64,000 nucleotides of DNA from Sinonovacula constricta (Eukaryota > Mollusca > Bivalvia > Cardiida > Solecurtidae), in the NCBI GenBank assembly GCA_007844125.1, contig CM017567.1, forward strand, positions 5,134,808-5,198,807, read 5' to 3'. Within the stretch, counting starts at the first letter, position 1. Each line of letters begins with the position of its first letter. Below, in pieces: positions 23,468-35,129 of the stretch. The translations under genes were made by a program, and so were the position numbers. The notes beneath the pieces were generated by a model. That model was given only the letters and a program-made list of their open reading frames with translations, made no database searches and was not told where the DNA came from.

Positions 23468-24475
23468 CTGAAAAGCAAAAATGGAAATCAAGTATAAGTA
23501 TAAATAGTAACAATATATGGACAATATTGTAAAAATCATAGCTTAAACTAGCTCTTTTCTAAATTCTTTGTTAATATATATGATTTGAAAAGTCAGATGA
23601 TATACTAGACTCTAGCATCCCAATACTTCTATAAATGAACTTGTATTGTAACTGTAAACAGCTCTCTGAACATATATTGTGAACCACAAAACTTCAGTGG
23701 CCATACTTGCTAAGAATGTTTCAGAATTCCTGACTTTTGCCATTTCATTTTACGGGTAGCTGTCTAACTCACAAAGACGCTTGGTTTTTGCTAAGAGAAT
23801 ATAGCTACTGATTATTCGAACGCTTGTGAGACACGGACTTGTTTAGAGAGTTATCAATCGACAATTTTCGGGGAAGAAGTGTTTGAAACAGAGACCAATC
23901 GGAACTCCTCGGGTTTTTCCGTCCACGGGACACTCATCCCGTGAAGGGCTTTTAATTAAGTGATATGTTGTTTATTTAAATTACTTACAAGTGTTATATA
24001 ATGACCTTTAGCCTACTGACAGAGAAAGGACACGTTGATCTGTTATACCCAATCCGTTTAAGCGGGGCTCTACGAAAGAAAGAAAGAAAGGAAAAAATAC
24101 AATATATTTAAAGACCTAATATTTTTTCCGTGTATACATCGGAACAAAACAACAACAAAACAATCCGTATTTATTTTTATAATGTTAAAACGGACCACAT
24201 TGTTCTTGTGGATCGATCGGGTTCCTTTTACATCAGATAAGAAATAATAACTTTTCATTGCTTGTTTTAGTATAATGTCTTGCTTTTATAATGTTCATTC
24301 GATAACAAAATATTTGCTCTTGAAACATATTAAAACCTAATATTAATCCACGTTGTTTTGTACATCTATAGCCTACATATTTTTGCCAAAGACTAATATC
24401 TTGCAGACCTTTCCACCTATGACTCACTAGGATATAATAACAATTTTAGAACAAAATACACAAACATTTACTTAC

Positions 24476-24544
24476 TTGGCAATCTGAAAATAATTTCTGT
24501 ATCTCTCCTGTGCTGTGGCTGTTTCTAAGTCTATTAATGAGCAT
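24476..24544 (-). CDS. Possible first coding exon of the palindrome's minus-strand gene
   Basis: ATG at 24544 starts 23 codons (MLINRLRNSHSTGEIQKLFS...) that end at a perfect donor, GTAAGT, at 24475. The frame stays open about 20 codons further upstream. It lies about 1 kb upstream of the motif-bearing exons on the same strand and could be their 5' exon, but intervening exons were not found. The call rests mainly on the splice site and position. Confidence 0.3.
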
Positions 24545-25079
24545 GTCCGGAGCTGTCTCTTGTGCTCGTAGCTGACCTAGAATCTGACGTGTTTGTCTCC
24601 CAATTCACACTCCGGGCGATAGGCTGTCCGAGGTCAAACCTACTGACGAGCTGTCGTCGTAAGTGGTGTTCCAGAATGCACGCACAAACTGCAGTAAATA
24701 GTGCGTAAAATAACTAAGGCTGGAAAACATTGTACTTGGCAAAATCTTTAATGCTTTATTAGTAATAAGGTTCTGCGTCAACAATAAAATTCGACATTAA
24801 TAAGCATCGCTGAGTGTTGTAAATTGTTACTTTGTATTTACAATATTGTTTATCTTGGATGAACTGCCATGAATAAGCCGATCCTAGTCAATCATTAATC
24901 GGCATATAACTTAGACAAAAAATAATAGTTGGAACTTTAGTCAAGATAAACCTTATTCAAAGTTACTGAAGTATCCACCCGAACAGTCTCCTTTCTCAAC
25001 ATAAACCCTTTGAATATGCTGTTAAAAAGGGGCATTTACTCACCAGTAAAAGGAAAATTCCTCTCGTCATGACAAGCTG

Positions 25080-25260
25080 TTTTATCTAAATCCACACGCG
25101 AAGTTCGTGCGAGCCGTCGAGTAGTGTGTATCTGCGTGGAAGTACAAAGGGATCACGTGATGTCACGTTGTTGGGAGCAGTGGAGGGGGGGGGGCGGGGG
25201 CGCTGTAGTGGCGGGGATTCGGAAGTCGGTGTGGCTCGCATGGCGATAGTCGGTGCTTAT
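25080..25260. promoter_or_regulatory. CpG-rich island between divergent transcription units
   Basis: This short CpG-rich patch in AT-rich DNA contains TCACGTGA (25153-25160, an E-box/CLEAR-type palindrome), TGTCACGT and a G-rich run. It lies between the minus-strand exon at 24476-24544 and the plus-strand exon ending at 26945, so a shared promoter is plausible. The open frame over it (25126-25362) has no recognised domain. Confidence 0.35.
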
Positions 25261-26869
25261 GATAGGCAATATTTTTGTAACAGGGGTTTTGGCATAGAAC
25301 CATATCCAGGATTTTGCTTTATTGACGCAGATATTTTGTTAAGTATCAGTCGCGAGAAATAAACACATACAAATACTTACCTTTCTTTTATATTTATTTT
25401 TCTTAAATTGGTCGCACTCAAATTTTCGGCAAATTGCCTTCTTCAATAGTTGAACACTAACATTGTTGTCTGCTTTTGAATAGCAGCAAAAGTACCCTGG
25501 TTGTAATTGGGGTGATTTTTTAATATGGCTCCGCCCATGACCGTTTGCAAATATATAGAGAGAGCAATTGTTTGTGGGTGTGAGCGTTTTTAGAAAAAAA
25601 ATATCATTACAACAGATCCCAATGGAACAATTTACAACATTGTTGTTTTCCATTATAGTTTGTCTCTTTCCTTTACAATAATAAATAATTCCTTGTCGGG
25701 TTGGGAATGAAGTATTATATATTTTTGTTTTGTTTTATAGACAAATGTGTTATCTATGATGCAAAAGACTGCATGAAATTCATTTATTTTACATTTAACA
25801 TTAGATTATTTCATAATTTCTTCTTTTCAAACAGTTTATGTATCAATGAACTTATGTTTTAAAAACAAAATACCTTTACTTAGTCAATGACTGAATTCCT
25901 TCACAAATATTGATATAATGTAATAAATAAATCAATCTATGTTCATACATATATTCCTAATCCTGAAAGTAACTTGTTTATTTTTTCAAATATAACGAGT
26001 TTGTATTACGGTTTACACGTACATTGTTATATTTGTTACCAGGTTTATAAAAAATATTCGGAAACCAAATCATCCGACCCCAGTGGTTTTGTTAATTAGC
26101 ACTCATGGCGTTGCATGCACACCCACCTCACCACCCCAGCTGCGAGGGATGTCAACCCAGGTCAACACCTATCTCTAGCCTGTTGTAGGTTGTTATCAGT
26201 ACAGTTTCCGGCCATGTGTTTAATGACCAGACATCGGACAGCACTTTAAAGGGATTTGGTCTCTGAAGTTATGTAACAGTGGTATCAGTTTTTATCAACA
26301 AAAATATATTTGATTTGGTGCAAAAAGCTATATCTTCTTTTATGTTGCCTATACTATGCAATACATTGAACAGAGTTGGTATCTGACCAGAAACATAAAG
26401 CTACACCATATCTTCGTAAAAAAGAAAACGTGGATGTTTACCGTACAACAATTTGGAGGGGTCGGACGAAATGAAGGCTATAATAATACGGCGATGACTG
26501 AGGTGTTCCGAGTGAAAGTGTTGAGGGACTGTGTTATAACAGTCACAGATCAATGGTCAGAGCATGCAAGTATGCGTTTTGTTTCAATAGGTACGGAGAC
26601 TTAGTAGGGGATATCAGCTGTATTGCGTTTATGACGGAAGTCATTGTCGAGTTCTATTCTGACTGGTCGTTTTTTGAGCGTGACTTCTAATTAAAATGTG
26701 ACATAATTGCACAAATCAACCAATTGTTCGTTCGTATCTACACCACCAGCGAGCAGATTCTTGATATGCACTAGTTTTTGGACGGACTAACATTAGACAA
26801 TTTATTCGTCCGGAAGGGAACAGTGTAAATATGACGCATGTTAAAGAAGTGTGGTTTTTCGTCGTTATT

Positions 26870-29862
26870 GAATCTGGTGACTGGCGACAACTTTAAAGGA
26901 GAAGTTGCGAGAGTGAAGATGAAGAAGAATTTGAAAATGGTTAAGGTATGTTGAATTCAAAAAATACTGTTCTATGTTTGCAAGTATATTTTAACTTCAA
27001 TCATAGACATTTATTGAATGTCTACTTCATTAATGAAAACCACAGTGCATTCAATATGCTGTGCTTTTATTCACTTAATTTAAAAGATCTCTTAAAATGC
27101 ACGAAGCTATCTTGTTAAATGTCATCATTTGTTAGGGGGGGAGGGGGGGGGGGGCTCCTCAGCCCCTCACCGCATGGGTTCGAGTCTCGGTCAAGGCGAG
27201 AACTTTCATATAGGGAGGTTGTCCAGCTAAACTGCGTTGCGCCGGTGGTTCTACCCAGACGCGCGCACACACACACACACACCCATACACACACAAGCAA
27301 CAACAACAAAACAAACAAATTTTAATCATTTGTAATAGTTATATTTGTTATAGTTAAAAAATATAGTTTTGCTTGGTGGGGTTGATGACAGTAACAAGTT
27401 AATTAAACTTTAAAGTGAAATCCACTTCTTATTAAAAATCAATCCTATATCCATTTTAATCCCCATTTCATTTTTTAGAAACTTTGCTTTAAATGAGTTG
27501 GAGTTATTTGAATCAATTGCGTGTTGTTGCTTTTGTTCATTTTGAACAATTATTTTTTTTTAAATACACTAGTATTATTTAATATTCATAGTAATTTTAA
27601 CAGAATGAGGATAATTCTTTTTGTTGCTTAAATGACCCAGGTTATAAAATTGTTTACAGGTGCGTGGACAAATTTGATTAATGCCGGGTAAATTGGCATC
27701 TTTTCTCTAAGTGTCAATTAACATCCATAAGTGTCAGCAGTTTATCATAGTTTGGGGGCAGAGGTGAATTTCAGTTAATATAGACCAGCAGGTGTTGGAG
27801 GGAATGTCATGTCATGTAGATACGAATGGTTGTTAAACCAGCAAATCAATACACTGGCAGGATGTTGGTAGCAAACAACTTGGGCTGGCGTTTGTAGTTA
27901 CATTTATAAAATGCTTAAACAATTTTCCCTAAATAAATAACACATACTTTTAAATTGCATTAGATTAGGCCTACTAATGAGTCTACTGACCATGATTTGA
28001 CTACCTTATACATACTTTACAACAAATAAAATAATAATCAGGGATTGTCAAGTCTAGTCTTAAAAGATATTTCATATAAGGCACAAGTTATAATAGTACA
28101 TTTAAACTGTTTATGTTTTTTAAAATGGTTTAGGCAATCAAAGGTCCTTGAAAAACTATCTTGGCCAGTATTTAAAGGGCATTGACCGAGGTTGTTAACT
28201 TACAAGTTAAAACCAGTGCCAAATTTGATTATACGTTATCAAAAAATTTTAATTAATCAATTATCTCTATAATTTTACTTTTCACTGAGAAACACCAAGC
28301 AGTATATTTTTTTGTTTTAACACCACTTGAAATAATGTTACTTATCAAGAAGGTGTATACAATTTCTTTTAAATATGTTAACAGGGTGTTTTGTCTGATG
28401 GAATTGCTTTGTCGGCCTTTAAATCGTAACCACGGGTTGTTATGTTCACCTAGACAATCATGACATCAATCACACTACACATATTATATCAAATATGGTA
28501 ACAACATGTCAATCAGTTGTGCCAATGGTATCATGTTAAGTAATTATCACCAACTATGTAGATGAAATGTTAGCAAAGTGGGAACATAGAAAAGATGGCA
28601 GGGGTGAAACAATACCCTCTGACAAAATCCATTCATGTCATTTTAGCACCCCCTGGTCAGTATTCACAGGTGGACAAAATGCCCCCCTCCCCCCCCCCCA
28701 CACACACGTGAACTGTCCAAGATAGATAGAATTCGTTAACACCGCCTAGTATTAAGAAGAAATCTTAATATCACTAATAACATGAGGGGGATTGTTTTAA
28801 GTGTTTATTTTATCCACCTTTGATAATGCAAGATTAGTTTGAAGGTTTAATTTACTTTTTACAGTGGCAGAATGACGTGGGGGAAAACGGCCATTAGAAG
28901 CAGAGGTAAAAATTTTCCCCATTCTCGTGTAGTTTCTTAACAGCTTTCATTTTAGAATAAAAAACATTTTAATATTCAAACTGAAATTAATAACCGAAAA
29001 ACTGCATATGGAAAGTTGATTTTCAATTGTTATGAGCACAATTAAAATGTGTGCATACACCATGCTTGATGATTAACTGTATACTTTAAACAAATGTCTA
29101 AATTGAAAAGATAGTTATGTAGATATTTTCGACAAAAACTAGGATGTTTGCTGTGATATGTAATAGAAATATTTAAAATGATCTCTCTTTTCTGGCACCA
29201 GATTATATCAATATTCTGTAATTTTTAATAAATATTATGCACATGCACATGGATGAAGGAGAAAGTGGTCATTGGTGGTGACATTTACTTTCCTAAGCCC
29301 AGTGTAATATATTCTTTTAACTGATGTTGTAGCAGAGTGATTTTTCACTTGGATTGTGATAACTTCTAATCCATTGTTTTGAAGCACTGAGCTAAAACTT
29401 CAAATTATTTTACTAGACACCAAAGCCTTCTGGATGGATGACGATGTGGAGTTTTGGCTAGATGCACAAGTCTTGCACCGTTTCCAAATGGTAAGTAGTT
29501 CATTAACTTTAATTATAAGATATCAACATTGGTAAACTTCATTGATAATGCTGACCTCAGAATTTTTTTTTTTTTTACAAATCATAGTAAGCTAAAGACT
29601 AAATATTTGCACCAAATGTAATAAGATTTGAAATGTGTTTTTTTTTTAAGAATGCGGTAAGTTTCAAATTATTTTTTGACAATAGTTGCAATAATGCTAC
29701 TAATATGATTTCATAATCAAGGTTTATCAGGTTTAATTCAGTTAGGTTTATGAGATTATCAAGTACAGAGATCTATCGACCACAAACCTGCGAACTTGCA
29801 GTGTTTAATCTTTTTCTATTTTTTAACCAGTTATGTTTTGTTTGCAGGAAGAATTAAAGTGA
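26870..29862 (+). CDS. Spliced small ORF, 40 residues, four exons
   Basis: Exons: leader ending at 26945 (donor GTATGT), 28865-28905 (acceptor TTTTACAG, donor GTAAAA), 29417-29490 (acceptor TACTAG, donor GTAAGT), and 29848 onward (acceptor TTTGCAG). The ORF starts at ATG 28872 and ends at TGA 29860-29862, with coding pieces of 34, 74 and 15 bases. It reads MTWGKTAIRSRDTKAFWMDD then DVEFWLDAQVLHRFQMEELK. It is tryptophan-rich and acidic in the centre. I recognise no family. The leader exon has its own ATG (MKKNLKMVK...) that would read into a stop in exon 2. The leader's 5' end is unknown; 26870 is nominal. It could be a remnant of a longer gene carried by the palindromic element. Confidence 0.45.
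27120..27300 (+). mobile_element. SINE-like fragment with (CA)n tail
   Basis: A box-B-like GGGTTCGAGTCTC near 27177 is followed by GGGAGGTTGTCCAGCTAA, GCGCCGGTGGTTCTACCCAG and a (CA)n run (about 27267-27294). This has the form of a tRNA-head repeat followed by a conserved body. The head is interrupted by a G-rich run (27136-27153). It lies inside intron 1 of the spliced small ORF. Confidence 0.5.
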
Positions 29863-30475
29863 AGTACGATATGGACCAGGGATTTTCCATTCTTCATAAG
29901 TCCTCGGTAATGGAACAATAAGAAGATCCACCCAAACACGCTGGTGGATGTCCAGTTATGATAATATTTACAACACAATTATTTATATTATACTATCTTA
30001 TAAAAGAAATTGTACCTCACTGTATAAATCACGGTATTCTTTGAAATGTTTTCGCAATGACTGCCTGAACACAATTTAGTTTGTTATAAATAATGTAAGA
30101 ATATGTTTCTTCTTAAAACTGTCATAATATTATGGTTTATTTTCCACGCACAGAGTGCAGAATATAATTTCTTTTGAATATGCTAAAATTTGGTTAAGTG
30201 TTCTAACCATAATTATTATTGTAGCACATGTACCAATCTTTGAAATGGTGTGGTTGTAGCTTATTTTAAATATAGCTCAGAGATATAACAAAAATATATT
30301 TGTTGACATTTTTAAATTTAAATTGTCTTTTGTTTTCGCCATATCTAGATTTGAATTAGGCCCATTTACATAATAATGCCACATACAAATTAAATATAGC
30401 TTTACCAACATTTGAGCTCAATTGAGCTATTATGATCGCCTATTGTCCAGAGTGTGTTGTTCAAAGAAACCATTT

Positions 30476-33400
30476 TTTCTTATTTAATAGTATGTCGGCC
30501 TAACGGTTTTTCTGCATTTCAAATTGGTATGCCAGCATAACGGAATAGATTTTCTTAGTGAATAGTAAATTGGCCCGGCAATGTGTTTTGTACATTTTCA
30601 TTTCTTATGCTGGCAAAACAGAATATATTTACTTATTAAATATTTAACTGACCTGACAGTAGTTTTGTACATTTTCATTTGTTATGCAGGCATAACAAAA
30701 TGGTTTCTTCTTATGCCATAGTATATTGTCCTCACAGTATTTTTGTACATTTTCAGTTGTTATCCCTGCATAATGGAATATAATTTTTTATTGAATAGTA
30801 AGCTGACCTGAGAGTATTTTGTACATTTTTATTTGTTATGCTGGCATAATAAAATGATTTTTTTCTTATTCAAAAGTATGTCGGTCGAACAGTTTAATGT
30901 TCTACATTTTCATTTGTTATGCCAGCTTAACAGAATAAATTTTCTTATTAAATAGAAAATTGTCCCGACAGTATTTTCTGTACATTTTCGATTGTTATGC
31001 TGGCATAACAGAATAGATTTTGACGGTTTTTTTCTTATTCAAAAGTAAATTGGCCTAACAGTATTCTTTTACATTTTCATTTGTTATGCTGGCATAACAG
31101 AATAGATTTTGACGTTTTTTTCTTATTCAAAAGTAAATTGGCCTAACAGTATTCTTTTACATTTTCATTTGTTATGCTGGCATAACAGAATAGATTTTGA
31201 CGTTTTTTTCTTATTCAATAGTAAATTGGCCTAACAGTATTCTTTTACATTTTCATTTGTTATGCTGGCATAACAGAGTAGATTTTGACAACGTTTTTTT
31301 CTTATTCAATAGTAAATTGGCCTAACAGTATTCTTTTACATTTTCATTTGTTATGCTGGCATGACAGAGTAGATTTTGACAACGTTTTTTTCTTATTCAA
31401 TAGTATTTTGGCCTAACAGATTTTTCTACATTCTCATTCGTTATGCTGGCATATCTTGTACATTTTTAAGTATTATGCCGGCTTAACCGAATATTTTCTT
31501 GATACTGAATTAAATGCTTGTCTAACAGTATTTTGTGTATATTTTCATTTGTTATGCCAGCATAACAGAATAGATTTTCTTATTGAATATATAGCTGACC
31601 CGACTATTTTCTGTACATTTTCATTTGTTATGCTGGCATAACAGAACAGTTTTTTTTCTTATTCAATTGTATGCTTGCTTAACAATTTTTTCTTCATTTT
31701 CATTTGTTTTGCCAGCATAACAGAAGAGATTTTCTTATTGAATTGTAAACTGACCTGACTATTTTTTGTACATTTTCATTTGTAATGCTGGCACAACAGA
31801 ATAGATTTTCTTATTCAATTGTAAACTGACCTGACTATTTTTTGTACATTTTCATTTGTAATGCTGGCACAACAGAATAGATTTTCTTATTCAATTGTAA
31901 ACTGACCTGACTATTTTCTGTACACTTTCATTTGTTATGCCAGCATAACAGAATAAATTTTCTTATTGAATAGTAAACTGACCTGACTTTTTCCGTATAT
32001 TTTCATTTGTTATGCCGGCATAACAGAACAGGGTTTTTTCTTATTCAATTGTATGCTGGCTTAACATTTTTTTCTACATTTTCATTTGTTATGCCAGCAT
32101 AACAGAAGAGATTTTCTTATTGAATTGTAACTGACCTGGCTATTTTCTGTACATTTTCAATTGTTATGCTGGCATAACAGAACAGTTTTGTCTTATTTAA
32201 TTGTATGCTGGCTTAACAGTTTTTTTCTACATTTTCATTTGTTATGCCAGCATAACAGAATAGATTTTCTTTTTGAATAGTAAACTGACCTGACTATTTT
32301 CTGTACACTTTCGATTGATATGCTGGCATAACAGAACAGTTTTTTTTCTAATTCAATTGTATGCTGGCCTAACAGCTTTTTTTACATTTTCATTTGTTAT
32401 GCTGGCATAACAGAATAGATTTTCTTATTGAAAAGTAAACTGACCTGACTTTTTTCTGTACATTTTCATTTGTTATGCTGGCATAACAGAACAGTTTTTT
32501 TCTTATTCAATTGTATGCTGGCTTAACAGTTTGTTTCTACATTTTCATTTGTTATGCCAGCATAACAGAAGAGATTTTCTTATTGAATAGTATACTGACC
32601 TGACTATTTTCTGTACACTTCAATTGTTATGCTGGCATAACAGAACAGGTTTTTTTCTTATTCAATTGTATGCTGGCCTAACAGTTTTTTTTCTACATTT
32701 TCATTTGTTATGCCAGCATAACAGAATAGATTTTCTCATTGAATAGTATACTGACCTGACTATTTTCTGTACATGTTCATTTGCTATGCTGGCATAACAG
32801 AACAGTTGTTTTTCTTATTCAATTGTATGCTGGCCTAACAGTTTTTTTTTCTACATTTTCATTTGTTATGCTGGCATAACAGAATAGATTTTCTTACTTC
32901 TTATTGAATAGTAAACTGACCTGACTATTTTCTGTACACTTCAATTGTTATGCTGGCATAACAGAACATTTTTTTTCTTATTCAATTGTATGCTGACCGA
33001 ACAGTTTGTTTCTACATTTTCATTTGTTATGCCGGCATAACAGAAAATATTTTCTTATTGAATGGTAACCTGACCTGACTATTTTCTGTACATTTTCATT
33101 TGTTATGCCAGCATAACAGAAAATATTTTCTTATTGAATAGTAAACTGACCCGACTATTTTCTGTACACTTCAATTGTTATGCTGGCATAACAGAACAGG
33201 GTTTTTTCTTATTCAATTGTATGCTGGCCTAACAGTTGTTTTCATTTTCATTTGTTATGCCGGCATAACAGAATAGATTTTCTTATGGAATAGTAAACTG
33301 ACCTGACGGTATTTTATGTACATTTTCAATTGTTATGCCAGCATAACAAAACAGTGTTTTCTTATTGAATACTGTTCTGGCCTAACAGTTTGCTTTTAAC

Positions 33401-33655
33401 TTTCATTTGTTATGCTGGCATAACAGAGAAGTTTTTCTCAATGATTTGGTAATTGGCCTAACAGTACTTTTTGTACATTTTCATTTGTTATGCCGGCGTA
33501 ACAGTTTATTTTATTCAATAGTATGTTGGCCTAAGATTTTTTTCTAAAATTTTCATTTGTTATGCTGGCATAACAAAATAGATTTTCTTATTGAATTGTA
33601 AATTGACAGTATTTTCTGTACATGTTCACTTGTTATGCTGGCATAACAGAATAGT
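30476..33655. repeat. Right arm array: ~75-90-bp units with palindromic core
   Basis: About 40 units centred on TGTTATGCTGGCATAACA and its variants, in inverse orientation to the left arm. Two linker types alternate over much of the array, giving a ~160-bp dimer: one with TGAATAGTAAACTGACCTGA, the other with TCAATTGTATGCTGGCCTAA. The units at 30990-31440 form a more uniform sub-block with a different spacing (~88-91 bp). The outer part (about 33340-33655) mirrors the outer left arm unit by unit. Confidence 0.93.
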
Positions 33656-33984
33656 TTCTTCTCTATATTAAACTTTAATACTGTAGCATGTTGTTCCTTA
33701 TTTATGTTGTCCTTTTGCCCAGTATTGGTCAGAATGCTTGCTTCTGTACATGTAATTGTATGGCTAAAAATGGCCTTTTAAATGAAACATTTTGGAAAGT
33801 GTAAATTTAACCCACATATTTAGGTACCTATTTCTTCAAAATGATACCTCCCAATTAGGAATGATTAAACATTCCCTTTTTAAAATAAAATGCGTTAGTG
33901 TAACAAGTTATTGAAACAGTATAACACCGTTACAAAGTAGTGAACCAGTATAACAGGACAGCGTAACGAAGAAGTGAAACATAA

Positions 33985-34200
33985 TATTAGAACAGAGTAG
34001 TGAAATAGCATATTAGAACAGGGTAGCAGAGTAGTGAAATAGCATATTAGAACAGAGTAGCAGAGTAGTGAAATAGCATATTAGAACAGAGTAGCAGAGT
34101 AGTGAAATAGCATATTAGAACAGAGTAGCAGAGTAGTGAAATAGCATATTAGAACAGAGTAGCAGAGTAGTGAAATAGCATATTAGAACAGAGAAACAAA
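33985..34200. repeat. 34-bp minisatellite
   Basis: About six tandem copies of a 34-bp unit (GTAGTGAAATAGCATATTAG then AACAGAGTAGCAGA); the three central ones are exact at 34031, 34065 and 34099. Looser related units (AGTGAA, GTATAACA) extend back to about 33900. It begins roughly 100-170 bp outside the right arm of the palindromic element. Confidence 0.92.
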
Positions 34201-34621
34201 GTAGTGTAACCGTATAACAGATCACATGGGCGGATCTAGAGTGTGGGTCAGGGATCACTTGTCTCCCAGCCCCTGGAACTGTCAGTTATATCTTTCATGA
34301 AGTTATTTTTATATTTCAGTGTGTCACATCTTTATGGCAAAAGACGTCTTATTGTCATAGATGTGTACAGTGCTAACAATAAGACAAGCAAGCACGTAAT
34401 TACACCTAAAATGTATTGAAAAAAAACGCGTTGAAACCATTTGTCTAAAAGTCTGTCAATCATCTGAAGGAAATTGTACTATTTTAATTCTAGATGACAA
34501 TACTTCTCATGAAAACATGCCCCCTTATGCAATAGCCCTACTCGTACCTATGCTTCTCGCCAAATGTGATCTCCCCATCATGTTTATCATAAAGAGGAAA
34601 AGTTTGGCGAGTTTCGATGAA

Positions 34622-34700
34622 GGTGCGCCCGTAGCGTAGCGGAAGAGTCGTCGATTTGTAACTCCACTGAATGCTTACCATCTCACCGCGTGAGTTCAAC
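34622..34700 (+). mobile_element. tRNA-like SINE head remnant
   Basis: GTGCGCCCGTAGCGTAGCGG resembles a box-A region, and CGCGTGAGTTCAA about 50 bp downstream resembles a weak box B. There is no clear body or tail, so this is a tentative call. Confidence 0.3.
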
Positions 34701-35129
34701 TTATTAATTTATCCACAAATAATTGTTGTTGTTATTGTTGTTTAATTTTAACATTTTTTCCAGATATAAACTATTTTCAACTTCATCAAACAGGACTGTG
34801 TATACATCTACGAACGACTATTTATGATGATGGGTTTTGTTTATGCACATGTAAACATTTGTGTAATAGCTAAATACTGCCAACTCTTTTGTATTTGACT
34901 TGATGTTCATTTAAGTAAATAACATGAGGTGTAATACACCACCGTGCCTTATTACTGATACATGTCACGTAAATACTCTTCTATGAAATGAAAATTCTAA
35001 AGCAGCGGTCGGGTTATTTACAAATTTTGAGTTAGTATAAGTCACTTTCCTATTTTGGGATTATATTTAGGTGATATGACAATCTGGTTATAGGTAATGC
35101 CAAGTAAAAGTCTACTTTTAAGCTACTGC

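Larger units (their letters stand above)
19688..33810. mobile_element. 14.1-kb foldback-like palindromic element
   Basis: The sequence running right from 19688 (TTAAATTTACACTTTCC...) is repeated in reverse complement running left from 33810. The match continues collinearly through single-copy-like DNA (about 19690-19845 against 33655-33810) and then through the repeat arrays, including rare variant units such as TTACGCCGGC and GCCGGC in the same order. The arms run inward at least ~0.7 kb by direct comparison and probably the full left array. The centre (about 21.6-30.5 kb) holds a broken transposase-like gene on the minus strand and a spliced small ORF on the plus strand. Long inverted arms made of tandem repeats are the hallmark of foldback transposons. 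The family is not recognised. Arm lengths differ (about 1.9 and 3.3 kb). Confidence 0.75.

Noticed and set aside
27119..27325. Open frames on both strands across the G-rich and (CA)n segment
   Set aside because: They encode glycine runs and HTHTHT from simple repeats within a SINE-like fragment.
19845..33655. CRISPR-like repeat-spacer array
   Set aside because: The linkers are themselves repeated and drift, the DNA is eukaryotic, and the arrays are inverted arms of a mobile element.
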